Shown here: positions 27,419 to 39,975 of the stretch, one piece after another | Position numbering within the stretch: position 1 is the first letter of the stretch | How the letters are laid out: every line of letters begins with the position of its first letter | Assembly (NCBI RefSeq): GCF_019925205.1 | Contig: NC_083565.1 | Location: forward strand, 4,445,001 to 4,509,000 | Direction of reading: 5' to 3' | DNA from: Metopolophium dirhodum | Taxonomy: Eukaryota; Arthropoda; Insecta; Hemiptera; Aphididae | Length of the DNA: 64,000 nucleotides | Notes under the pieces: generated by a model | Seen by the model: the letters and a program-made list of their open reading frames with translations, nothing else | Database searches by the model: none | Told to the model about the DNA's origin: nothing | Translations under genes and position numbers: made by a program

Positions 27419-28921
27419 TATCTATATAAAAGATTTATTTTTCTACCGGAAAAAAATATCAATATTGATGAAGATCGAAGTATTTTTACCGTTCAAAAAG
27501 CGACAAAAAACGTAATCCTCTATTCGTTGTATTTCCAATACCGCTCCGATCCGCATCTAAAACAATACTCAACCCATTCGTACAATATAAAATAAAATAT
27601 TATATTATATTATCCGTGTGTGTGCGTTTATAATTTTCCCAACCGTTGCGCGAAAATTCTTTTCCGACGACGGCGACGAACGGCGCGAGGCGTGTTTCGT
27701 AATAATAATAATAATAATATCGTGTCGTGCCCGCGCCCATGACGCTGCCGCGCCACAACTATTCGCTCTATACGAAATTATTTACACGGTGCATTCCCGC
27801 CGAAGGGTTTTTTCTGTCGGGGATGAACGGCGTACACGACGATCGCGTAAATCAAGATTGTATAGAAATAATATAATAATGACAAACAACAACAACAAAC
27901 GACAATAATACGGCGACGAGAGTGAATGGGCGAGCGCAGGCGGCGGCGCCTCGGTGTGGCGGCGGGTCAATTACACGCGTCGATAAAACGTCGTAGCCGA
28001 CGCCGGAGAAGCGACGTGCCGTCGTCGTCGTCGTCGTCTGCCTCAGGAGATCCCGGTACAGCACCGCCGCGACGGCGACGGAACTGGTTCGGCTTCGTCG
28101 TCCTGGCGGCGATCGATCGAACGATCTACAGATCGGGGATCGTCTTTATTATACCATTTAAGGCATTTTTACGTGTAATGCGTGTAATGCGTATACACCA
28201 CACACACGCGTATACCATTACACGATTTATATATGACGTCATCACACCCCGATCGTCGCGAGAGACACCGATTTTCGACTTACCGTGGGCGGGTGTGGTG
28301 TCTGACCATAGATTATTGTTTTTATATTTTCGTACGTCGTTGCGGTCGTCCTAAAAATATGGAGTTTTTTTTTTTAATTTAATACTTTATAGTTTTCCCT
28401 GGCTTGTATCCGGTTGCATAAAAATTTATCAAATTAATGGTTCCCAATTTCCATACTAAAACGTATAATGGACCAATCCAGAGGGCCACTAAATCATATA
28501 GGGACTAACAGCTCACTATTTGTTCATACGATTTTCAGCAAGATTAATTGTTCACAGAACCCGGCATTAGCTAGTCAACTAAATCTAATCTTAGATTGTA
28601 ACCATTCACAATATAAATACATTTCTTAACATTTTATGAATAAAATATATCAAGATAGATAGTTAGATATTCCGTGCTGCTAACAAATTTTATTTGGTCG
28701 ATGAAGTTGCTTGAAGCATATTAATATAATGTTTGCTTGGAATTTATAGTGATAACTTGAAGTCAGTGTGAAAAGTGCTTCGTGTTCAGAGTTCATTTGA
28801 AATTATTACGAATAATTTTTTATTGGAACACTCGAATTGTATATTTTATATATGTGTCCTGCACTCCTTCCGAGTGCTAACTGCTATAATAATAAGTAAT
28901 AACCCGAAATGAGCACTGCAT

Positions 28922-28941
28922 AACCTAACCTAACCTAACCT
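28922..28941. repeat. Short interstitial telomere-like (CCTAA)n tract
   Basis: Four consecutive AACCT units (CCTAA/TTAGG). TTAGG is the ancestral insect telomere repeat, used by aphids. The tract is only about 20 bp, so it may be a repair insertion or chance. Confidence 0.7.
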
Positions 28942-31900
28942 TTAGCTTAGAGAGGTTTGCCGATTTATTGTACTGACAAAAAAAAAACAAATTAAAAACA
29001 AATTGATTGAGAAATCAAAATCTAACTATCATTAATGATATTATATAGGTATATGGAATCATCAGACAAACTTACAAGGAGGACAATACAAACAATTTAA
29101 ATTGTCCGAAACTATTAATTGTGTTTTCCCTAAAAAGTTAATTTATTTTCGAAATAATAATGACTAATGAGTGTTCAACTTTGAATCAATTTGAATGGTA
29201 AGAAATCTATGTTAGGTTTCGCAAATTTTTTTCGCACCGGGCCGTTGCGTAATGGTCGTGCATTCGGATTGTTTGGTCGTATATAGGGGGGAGAGGGTTT
29301 ATGACCACAAAACGATGGGATTCTTTCGGGAACTCACATTTGCGCTTCATCGTATCGTTTACATCTGTGACGTTATTCTGTATCCGTTCTCTGCACAATA
29401 AACACGAGTTCGTTATTGTAGATTAAACGTGGAGATTTATTTTCAGATAAAATAATACCTATCGCGGAATTACAGCTATTGTACTCGCTGTAATCACTGA
29501 TAATAATAATTATCGCTCGTGACCTCGTCGGCGGGGGAAAGATGATATTAAAAAAAAAAATAATTTTCTTCCGTAACATTTATAATAATAATATTATCTC
29601 GGTTATAGAGCGCAGTTATACGTGTTCAGCCATCGATATAAATTGCCGGCCGAAAAATTGCGAACACGTATATAATAAATATTATATCAGTGGAAATTTT
29701 TTAAAAAAAAAACCCTACCTATTATCTCCGTATTTTATTTACTATATTAGGTGTATCAAATTGGTAAATTTTTTTTTTCTCGACCTCGTGTCATATTCAT
29801 ATATTATATCATGCCACAACATGTCAACATGAAAATATATCTACCGCATCTATATACCTCTATCCAACACTATAATACCTATAGTGTATATTATTATGCG
29901 TGCACACTGGTTTACGACATTAACTCGCGGAATCAAAAACGGTTTTGCAATCGTTCCGCAACTTGTGTATGATAATGATATTATTACCAGGTATATAATA
30001 CTATTATATATATATATATAAAAATGTTGTATTAAATTTTTTTGATTTTTCGTGTACAACACACGCGGAGCTATTGTTTGTCATTATTATTATTTCTTCT
30101 GTTTAGAGGTTAAACTCCAGAAACTCTTCCATTGTACATTTTGTACCTATATCTACGCGCGGGAAAACTCTGCCGCGGCATTATACATATTATACGACTC
30201 GCGCAATATTGTATATAATAATAATATACCGCTGACTCGACGTGTCATATTGTATTATTAAACGCTGTAATCTATAATGTACGATTTATTGGTTTTTGAG
30301 TGCGTGGAACTACGTCATTTTAAAATTTTTTTTTATACGGCGACGGCGACGACGACGACGACGACACTCCATCCGCGCGAACGCGTGTCGTAATATCGTA
30401 TATGATATAGTGTTTTTTGAGAGAAAAAAAAATAGGTAAAAAATACACAAACTATTATATTATACCTATACATCTATTATTATTTACACAAGCCGTGTCA
30501 AAAGAAACAAGCCGTCGCGTTGTTTGCGCGGGGTCGCCGCCGCTGCCGTCGGAGTTTCGGATCGCACCGTCGCGGCGAACACCAAAAAAAAATTATTACA
30601 AAAATTAAACGGGGGAAAAAAAAAAACAAACGGAAAAAAGGTGTTTGCAGTGCGTGTACCATTATCATCTTTAGGCGTGTGCGCCTATAATGTGCATATA
30701 TAATATATATGTACCTATGCACTACGTATGTAGGCTACGGTGGTACAATATACAGGTATATTATGTGATAGGAGTAGTGGGTGGTTATCCAGGTGACTGT
30801 GCAGCTGTACGCGGGACAGCAGCAGCAGCAGCACGTGCCCCGCAGATCATTGCTCTGAAAAACAGCTGCGTTCGTCTATATACCTGCAGCAGTCAGTACC
30901 TATAGGTACCTATATAATATTATAATAACGCGCGCGAGCGTACGTACATATTATTATTATTATTATTATTATCGCTATACCGCTGCAGCCGACGTGTAAT
31001 TATGATTATGATTATTATTATTATTATTAATAATAATATTATGCGCGTCGGTAAAACGAAAAATAAAAACTATACCAGCGACCGCGTAACGAATAATAAT
31101 ATAAAATTATAACGTATACAATGTCGTTATGTGTATAGTTTGGTACTTGCACGCGTTTTTTTTTTTTTTTTAATTCGTTCGATATAATAAATAATAATAT
31201 TAATATAATATGCGACACCGCGCGGGAGGCTGACGACTGCAGCGGGCTTGTGATGGCCGTCTGGGCCTCACCGAAGTCCGTTCGACGTGTCCTCGCTACG
31301 GTGCAACGTGCGCGGAAATATTACTGTGTGATGCGATCACGCTACAATATTATAATAATATCATATTATTGTAAAATATCCTTTCGCGCATGATGAATTT
31401 CACTGCTCGAAAAATGTACCTACATAAAAATGTTTGTCTTGCACAAAAACATGATATTATATCCGAAGACATTTTTTTCCAAACTATATAATAGGAAACC
31501 CAAAATAAAACCTATTCGTCAATATATTATTATATGTGCGTTTCGATGTATTGATGCGCATATTTTAACTATTGCGCGAATAAACCCTAACCTTGCAATA
31601 TTTTATACACATTTTGACACCTTAGGTACATTAGGTGGAATATTTTATATTTCAAGACTTTTCTATTGTATTATATTTTAAGGGGGCGGAATAAAAGACG
31701 CCCGTCTCTTATAGCTTTTCTATAATAACCGACGTGATGTCTAAAATGTTGAACTGATAAAATTAATATTCAAAACGTGGTAGGTACCTGTATTAAAACA
31801 TATACTATAAATATTCTTCACGCCGTAAACCCAATTAGCGTGATCATATAAAGTATACAACACGTAATAAATATAAAAATCACAAGTGCGACACGCGTAG

Positions 31901-32134
31901 TTCGGCTCTTCGCTGTGTAAAACACACGAGTGATAAAAGTTAAGTAGATCATTCGATATCGATCGCTCGCACAGTTGTTGAGAGTATTCAGATACCTATA
32001 ATAATATTACAAATAAATACTCTGCGCGGTCGGATCGGACAGAATATAAAAATATTATAATGTCGCATAATGTGCATTTTCCTGTGCGTCTTTAATCTTA
32101 ATGACAACAGAAATTACTCATAACGCACATATAC

Positions 32135-32179
32135 TATTATTTTATACTACAACATAATATGTTGTAGTATAAAATAATA
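32135..32179. repeat. Perfect palindrome, 22 bp arms, 1 nt loop
   Basis: The left arm ends TACTACAACATA at 32156. A single A at 32157 is followed by the exact 22-base reverse complement (32158-32179). The 45 bp near-loopless palindrome is the longest perfect one I found. Confidence 0.9.
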
Positions 32180-34562
32180 ACGAATACCGTCGGAAAAAAA
32201 ATACGAACTGTATAAACAATAATATATCGCGCGAAACGTATATACGCATAGAGAGAAAAAAACATAATAATAATATTAAGCCCGACAATAATTATTTACG
32301 TTTGACCGTGTGTATAACGCCATATAATAAACGATGAGGAGCGTAACATATTATAATATTATTATGATATCATTGATATCATATTTATGTGTATACAATT
32401 TTTTTCCATCTCTATATTTTTCGCCTAGACCGAAATCGTCGAGCCAACAGTTTTTTAATTCCATTCAAATGCGCGCGACGAAGTCGGTAAACAGAACAAA
32501 AAAAAAACCGTTTTTACGCTCTCCGGCCGACGACGATTTAACAGCAATTAGACGTATTTTCAAATCGTCCCGCGAGGTGTTCATCCTCGCGAGTCGTCGT
32601 CATATTATGCTGCGTATACGGTCATGCATATTAACCATATAATATTTTAAGTACACCGCGTGTACTCTCGATTTCCAATAATTATCGCGATTCACGTCGA
32701 AAAATCGAAAGAAAAAAACTGTTTACGACGGTGCGTTTTTCTATCTCTCGGCGTTTATGTTTTTTTTTTTTTTCCGTCGTCACCGATAATTTTATAATAT
32801 TATAATACGTCTTTTTAATCGTTTAGCGGTCGGAGCTGTTCCGTCTCGTGTTCCATGTTGCACATTATTAATTTGATATTATTATAATCATAATATTTTT
32901 AGTATACGACTACGCTATTCGCGTATCTGCAGTAATATAATCGTTTTTGATGGAGATCGGTCGTCTGGCGCGCGCCATCGTAATAATATTGTACGTTATA
33001 CCAACTACTTAGGCACTTACCTATATTATATACACATATATAGTAAATATGCACACTAAACGAATGCGTGCGGTTGCACCACGTTTATCAGGGATATAAT
33101 ATCGTTTCCTTGTACGATAATAATAATAATAGTATATAATAGTATATAATTTTTCACCGGAGACGAAAAATAAACACCGAAGACCAAAAATCTCCGTCCG
33201 AAGGTCACGGACACGCGCTTGTGTTTGACTGTGCTGTATATAATATTATTATTACTATTATTTTTATTATTACATGTACAATACGATATCGGTTATTCGT
33301 GTATATTATATTATATATGTATAGTGCGTGACGATTTGTCTTTCTAAAATATTGACAAAATTATTATAATACATGGAGTATATTATACGCTGTTTGCAGC
33401 TCTTGGATCGACATTGAAAACGAAAAATATTACTTTTCTGACGCGCTCAACCGAAGACGTTCCAAGACGGCGAGAAAACAACAATTGACTTAAACAACAT
33501 TTTAATTTTGCCACGACAAAATCTAACTAACCCAACTGATATTTTATATTATATGTGTATAATACATAATATTATACTAATATAGTGTATAATAATATAA
33601 TTAAAATTTAATATTATTATGGAATTTAACACGTCTTGGAAATTTGTTCGATCGTTTTGTCGGTGTTTAAATTTTTCTAAAATGTTTTGTAAAAAGGTCA
33701 TAAAGTATATTATATATTACGTAGTATCAAATTGTCCGCTAATAATTATATGATTGATCTCAGCGTGTTGCAGAGCAGCCAAAAAAACAAATTTTCATAA
33801 ACGAGGGGTATAGGAAAAACGGAAATAAAATATATTTTCATGATCCCTATGATCTTATATATAATGCAACTAACAATATAGGTAGGTACTAAAGTAGGCT
33901 AATATAGCTCTAGATAATGAAGTCTTCATATTTAAATAAATAAAAAAGAATATAGCGATGTACCTACCACATCATCATCATTTAATGCAATATGATAAAG
34001 GGACCACGTCGATTGGTCTAGCATTTTTCGATTGGTTGTACAAAACGATACAAATAATCATATCGGATATTCATCTGGTACCTACTTAATGTTTTGCGCT
34101 TATTAACCGATGACGTACTAAACAATTTATAATATATTATTTACATATAAACCAATCTCGTCAGTTGGAATTACAACCGGACGTTTTGGGACAGGTCGAC
34201 CGCGCTCGAGTCCGTAAACATAATAATAATAATAATAATAATAATAATGGTTATAATAATAATGTGTACCTGTATAGTTTAGAAGATGGTCCGCGGGTGA
34301 GAAGAACACGCACAGGTTATTTTTTTATTTTGTGACGAGGGGCTGGGGAGGTGGGTGGGCAAGACGTAATCGCCACCGGACGATCTTGAGAAAAACGACT
34401 GGTCTTCTTCGCCCCACCGCGCTCGCTTTTACGTATTGCTGCTCTCGCTAGAGGGCGGGCGGCAGCGGGCGGCTTATAATTATTATTACCGTGTCCTCCA
34501 TGACTGCTCGTAAGTACGGGAGTGCGTGTGTGTACGTACAAAAGACCTTTATTATACGTCGC

Positions 34563-34656
34563 GTGTGTGTGTGTGTGTGTGCGTTTTGTTTCCCATCAAT
34601 GACCAGCATCCGTCGCCATCTTTGATCATACACACACACACACGCACACGCACACA
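34563..34656. repeat. (GT)n and (CA)n tracts in inverted orientation
   Basis: A GT tract at 34563-34581 is followed about 47 bases later by a CA tract with CG interruptions at 34629-34656. The two are complementary and could form a stem in the intron-1 transcript. Another (CA)n lies at about 34841-34861. Confidence 0.85.
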
Positions 34657-37349
34657 GAGGAGACTATAATATAATGTAGGAGTAGTATACCTTGGGAAAA
34701 ATCCCGGCCGCGCGCATACGCAATTATCGTGCCCAGGCCAGCTCGCGAGTACAAACACAATAATATTATATTATTTCATACATACGAACGACGTCGTCTA
34801 CATGCGTGCTCGCCTTGTACGGTTCACCGGTCCTGTAACCACACACACACACACACACACATGAGGTTCTGTGAGATTATTATTATTATACGAGCATGTA
34901 TTTTGTTGTTTTCCTTCCTATATGTATTATATACTTGCGCGTATGTGTGTGTGTGTGTTACGATATTATTGTACGGACGCGACTTAGCGCGGAACGCGAT
35001 AATAATAATTACTCGTTCATCTTTGAAAATATTATAATTTTACGCTAAAACATTGTGCCCGGAAGACCTAGAGAAACGTCGAATACACAATTATAATATA
35101 CGTGTATATGTGTAATGCGCATGTGCGGCTGTGCGCGATCCCACGAAAAACATGCAACACTATGACTACACCAATTTTCTTATCCATAATATTTGGAGAG
35201 GTTTTTTTTTTTAAAAGTATTTATACTAAAACAGAACTCAAACGTTATTCGCTAAGCTAAACTTAAAATGCTTTCATTTCTAACCACAAACTTTGTGTTC
35301 AACACCTGATATTCTAATTTCTAATTAAAAATCCACAGTTTCAGTAAAGCATGCTGCTTCCGATATAATTATACAAAAAATTAGCTATTGTTATTCGTTA
35401 TTAAAAAACAATAGGTAGTTGTATTATAATATATTTAAAACCACTGACGAAAAATGGTTAAAAAATGATATTTTCTTGTAAAGATGTAGCAATATTGTTA
35501 TTTAAAACAAAAAAATTAACTATGAAAATTAACGTGTGCACCTATAGTTAAGTGGATCGTCATGTATGCATACAATTTTATGCAAAATGAAAAGTGTTTT
35601 AACGATTTAACGCCGCAATGATGATAACAATATGTCAATATTATTACGTTACGCGCGCGTTGGCTTATTAGCGCCGCCGATCGGCTTTCGGCCGCCACAC
35701 CGCTATTCAATAATAACAATAACAAATGTGAAGCTGTCGTTAAATTATTGTTGTGTTCCATAAACACACGCCGTATCTATGGGGGTGACTACATCCCCCT
35801 CGACGACGCCGCCGAAAAGGGCGCCGCGGACACGTAACAACAATAATGTTTGTGTGTACACACACCCTCACCCGTTTTTTACGTGACTTACCTGCGGGGG
35901 TCATAAAATAGAATGAAAAACCGACCACGATTCGATTTACCTCCGCAGCAGCAGGCCGAATAATATATAATACTTTTATATAATTGGATCCAAAGCTACG
36001 GTTCGTGATTATTATTATTAATATCATAGCTAGTATACATTATATACCCCGACCGACAGTCATCGGCCAAACAGATTTTTTCAACACCTCGTATACTAAC
36101 CCATATTGTTTATCATTAAAAAATAATAATAGCGTGCGTTAATAACAAAAGTCTGATTTACGATTATTAACCCTTTAAGTACAGATAATTAATTTTTCGT
36201 CGAATGCACGATACCCAACAACAGAACTAGGTACGAAAAACGCATTTCGAATATTGCAGTAAAACAGTGTTTAGATCCGCCATCGTTATACGCGTGACAG
36301 TTTACATTTATCCACAAAAAAATATTTTCCAATCGACTTAAAAGGATAATAGGTACGCGAATTTATTAAAACATTAAATTGACGTAACCAAAGCCGGTTT
36401 TTCGTGGGCGGTAATCAACCATATGATGGGCATATGGTTATAACACCGCTGCCGGTTGATTAAATTAATTGAAATGTATATGCGTGTCTTTTTATTAAAG
36501 AGCGTTTAATATAATATAATGAAGGTAACGACGACAACACAATCGGACAGCAGGCAGCAGCGTCCGTCCCTCGGGGAGATATGAAATTCCAAACCGGACT
36601 CGTGGCGGCACGGCGGCCGTCGCATCCCCCGACGACGCGTGGTGTTATTATATTATTATTATTATTATATTGTTATATTGGCGGGGCGCTCGTGCGCTGG
36701 TTTAGGCGCCGCCAGTGCATTATTGTTATTAAAAGATTATTGTTGTTCGATTTGTGCTGGGGGAGGAGGATGCAGCCCTCGCGACGGCGGACCCCTGCCG
36801 GTGTGTCAAAGGCCAACGACGTCAACACACACCCGCCCGACGTGTTGGCAGCTATATAATATACTATATAATATTTTATTTGCTTCGATTCCTTCCCCCC
36901 CATGTAGATACTTTAATATACATCGCATGGTCCCGGGTCCATAATCATAACGTCATTGTGTCGATCGTTATGATAATATATTATTATTATTATTATATAT
37001 TACAATATGGTCGATAACAACTGCAGCGCGCGGTGTACATTATTATTATTATTATGTGTAATAACCGCACCGGCCGGCCGCGGTTTATTCACTCAACGTG
37101 TGTGTGTCTCTCGTCGGCGAGGTGCGTGAGCGATGGACTTAACTCTCGCGATGTTGTCACGACTATCGATCGGCGAGAATACCTATCCAGTTGTACCTAC
37201 ATAGTAGAATATTATAGCAATAGAACGGAATATTTAAGCTTCCGTTTTTTGTTTTGCCCACATGCAAACACCTGCTGGCGGTTATTTCGTATGCCTTCTC
37301 TTTTGTGTGTATATGTATGTAGATCATATATATGTAATGTACATATGGA

Positions 37350-37371
37350 TGTGTGTGTGTGTGTGTGTGTG
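37350..37371. repeat. (TG)11 microsatellite
   Basis: A TG tract in intron 1, about 520 bases upstream of the exon acceptor at 37890. A complementary CA tract follows at 37504. Confidence 0.9.
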
Positions 37372-37497
37372 CGTAATTTCGTATACAATATTATAATAAT
37401 AATCGCACCTTGCCGTCGCGCACACACGCCACGCGTATCATACATTTTTTTAATATACGACGAAGAATGAACTCTAACGGGTCGACCTTTCTTCTCC

Positions 37498-37503
<6 letters not shown>

Positions 37504-37534
<31 letters not shown>

Positions 37535-37541
37535 ACACACA
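37504..37541. repeat. (CA)n microsatellite
   Basis: About 38 bases of CA with one T interruption at 37530. It lies about 350 bases upstream of the acceptor of the first coding exon. CA-rich intronic elements are known binding sites for hnRNP L-type splicing factors; a role here is conjecture. Confidence 0.9.
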
Positions 37542-37890
37542 GCGAGTAGGTAGGTACGCCGTGGTGTTGTTTGTGTGTACATCACCAGGGCGGTTGAACT
37601 TTTGTTACTATATATAAACGCTCGTTGCCATGCTGACCGAATGTATCGCCCGAACGGCCCGCGTCGATGTTCTCTTCCTCCTCTTCTTATCCACGTATTT
37701 AATGTATACATATAACTCATTCTCTTGTCAAATCGATTCATACAACCGCTGCTGGTCACCGCCCCCCCCCCCCACCCCCGCCCGCCGGCGTTTGACTTCT
37801 CGTCTCGGCTTTCAAAAAAAAAAAATGTTTCCATCATCATTCCACGACTCGTCCACTGTCATAATATCGAATTATTTGCATCTGTTTCAG

Positions 37891-39975
37891 GTCTGAAATG
37901 TCATCGGAAATGTTGCGCGTAGACAATCTGCGACAAAGGTTGTTCTGTAATTCCGTGTTGGACACGAAAAGGGAAAGCCGGTGTCCCGTGTGCAACGCCA
38001 TGTTCTCGACCACTTACAGTATGCGTCTGCACTTGCAGACTGTCCACATGGACTTAAAACCACAAAATCTGACCGCCAAAACGTTTTACCGCGAGTTCAA
38101 TAACAACAATAGCATAAATAACAACAACAATAACAGCAGTAATAACAACAACAACAGCGCGGCATTCGCCGCAAAGTCACCAGCGAAAACGATGTCGTTC
38201 AACAACAGCCCGGAACTCGCGCACGTCACACCCGTCAAGTCTTCGTACAACGGTGACTCGACGTGCAGCACGGACTTTAGCGATGGATATCCGTCGGACA
38301 AGGATTCGTATTTTGGCGGCTCGCCCAAGGACGAAATTCCTCTGTCCGTGGTGGGTGGCGGTTTTATGTCACACTCGCCGGCCAACAAGAGGAGCAGCAA
38401 CGGTCACATGAAGGCCAAGCGCACGTACGCGTGCAGGCTGTGCTCGACCGTATTCGGCAACCTGCGAGCGCTTAAGGGCCACAACTCGTCCAGCCACAAC
38501 AAGTCCACCAACGGCATGTACGCGTGCAATATATGTGAGTTCGCCAGCACTGAAAAGGCGTCGCTGAACCACCACATGAAAGGCCACACGGGCGAGACGC
38601 CATACGTGTGCAAAAAGTGCTCGTACGCGTTCACCACAAAGGCCAACTGCGAACGGCACCTGCGCACTATACACAAGGCATCCAACGCCGAGGTAAAGGC
38701 GTCGATACTCTTCAAGAACGAGGATAAACCGGCTGGGTCGGCGCAGTCGACCAACGACGAGGCAACCGCTGACAAGAGCGAAGAACTGTACCATCACCTG
38801 CGTTTGCAGCATCACAACCAAACGACGACGGACTATTCCCAGTACGAATCGTCCGGCCAAAAGAGCTCGGAGGACGACGAGGACGAGTACGACGAGCCGC
38901 TGGACCTGAGCATGAAGCGTTTTAAACAGGACTTGGACTGCGAACCGCAAGATTTGTCCATCAACGGCAAGAGGTCGTCGTCGTCGTCGTCGTCCGCTGC
39001 CGCAGTTGCTGCCGGTGATCACACGGACGAGGAGGACGTCAAACCGACCGAAACGATGGCGTTCCGTGAGCAATTCGTGCCACACGCCCCGCCCGGCTTC
39101 ATGGACCTGTCGTTACCCACACCTTTGCACGCGTATTTCCTCAACGAGCACCGCATGTTCTTCAACGGAATGTACCCGGCCGCGGAACGCATGCTACCCA
39201 TACCACTCACCGTCGACATGATACGAGCAATGCGGCAGATGAACGAACCAGTGGTAGTCCCAGCTCAAGAGCTGGCAGACCCCATCGTTCCACCAAAGCC
39301 AGAGACGCCCGAGCCCGCGGTCGTGCCGCCTCCGCCACCAGCACCACTGTCCGTGGATGTTGCGCAAAAACCAAAAGACAGCAATGGGTTGCGGTTGGTG
39401 ATGAAAAACGGTATTCTAGTGCCCAAACAGAGACGGTTTAGGACGGACAGGCCACATGTCTGCGAGACGTGCAAACGGGCGTTCACGTTGAAGTCAAACC
39501 GCGACCGGCACGTTAAAAACCAACATCCGACCGATTGGCACAAGAAACCCCGGTCGTTGTCGTCCAAGTCAGAACCGCAGTTCTCGACCGTCAAACAAGA
39601 ACAGCAGGACACGTCGCCAATTTCGGATCAAGTGAAAATGGCCTTGTCGCTGAAATGCCGGCCGTCAGAACAGCTGCTGCGGACCGAAGACGAAGTGGAT
39701 GAGGATGAAGAAGATGACGACGTAGTGGAAGAGGAGGACAAACTCGTCATAGTAGAAGATGGCGTAGAGCACAACAAGCCCGCTGGAGTCAAGGAAAAGT
39801 GCACTGAGGTCAAAGAGGAGTCCGCCGATCTGGTCAGTGTGTCCAGATTGCTGGACAACGCTTCACACCAGACATTTCCGCAGTTCACCAGATCTGACGA
39901 GGACCACAACGAGGTGACCAGCAGTGAAGAAGAGCACAGTGAGGCTGCCAGCTATTCCGAAAACGACGGTTCTAG
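37891..39975 (+). CDS. peb: Exon with start codon, fingers 1-5 and CtBP motif
   Basis: The acceptor is TGTTTCAG|GTCTGAA and the donor TCTAG|GTAAGT, leaving phase 2 (AG). Translation starts at 37898. The seven bases before it are open in the main frame, so an in-frame upstream coding exon cannot be strictly excluded. Besides fingers 1-5 it encodes an Asn-rich tract (residues 68-86, mixed AAC/AAT codons), a Ser run from TCG repeats near residue 360, a proline-rich stretch from about 451 to 485, and an acidic stretch at 597-614. The exon is much more GC-rich than the surrounding DNA, with strong third-position G/C preference. Confidence 0.9.

Larger units (their letters stand above)
20459..37890 (+). 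other. Probable large first intron of the peb-like gene
   Basis: It runs from the GT donor at 20459 to the acceptor TGTTTCAG at 37883-37890, about 17.4 kb. It holds no recognisable protein domain. CpG-richer islands at about 21.6-21.95, 22.3-22.8, 26.0-26.8, 27.65-28.3, 30.3-30.6, 34.3-34.5 and 36.55-36.85 kb alternate with AT-rich DNA and are candidate enhancers or alternative promoters. Frames at 25149-25820 and 27926-28354 are long for the region but have no domain and biased composition. Two good minus-strand donors (35892, 28284) hint at antisense transcription. Confidence 0.5.

Noticed and set aside
27926..28354. 142-codon frame with an ATG
   Set aside because: Arg/Ser low-complexity N-terminus from GAC/CGT repeats and no recognisable domain. 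Most likely chance in CpG-rich DNA.
38086..39909. Minus-strand frames opposite the zinc-finger exon
   Set aside because: Mirror frames of a GC-rich coding exon. The plus strand has eleven zinc fingers and valid splice sites.
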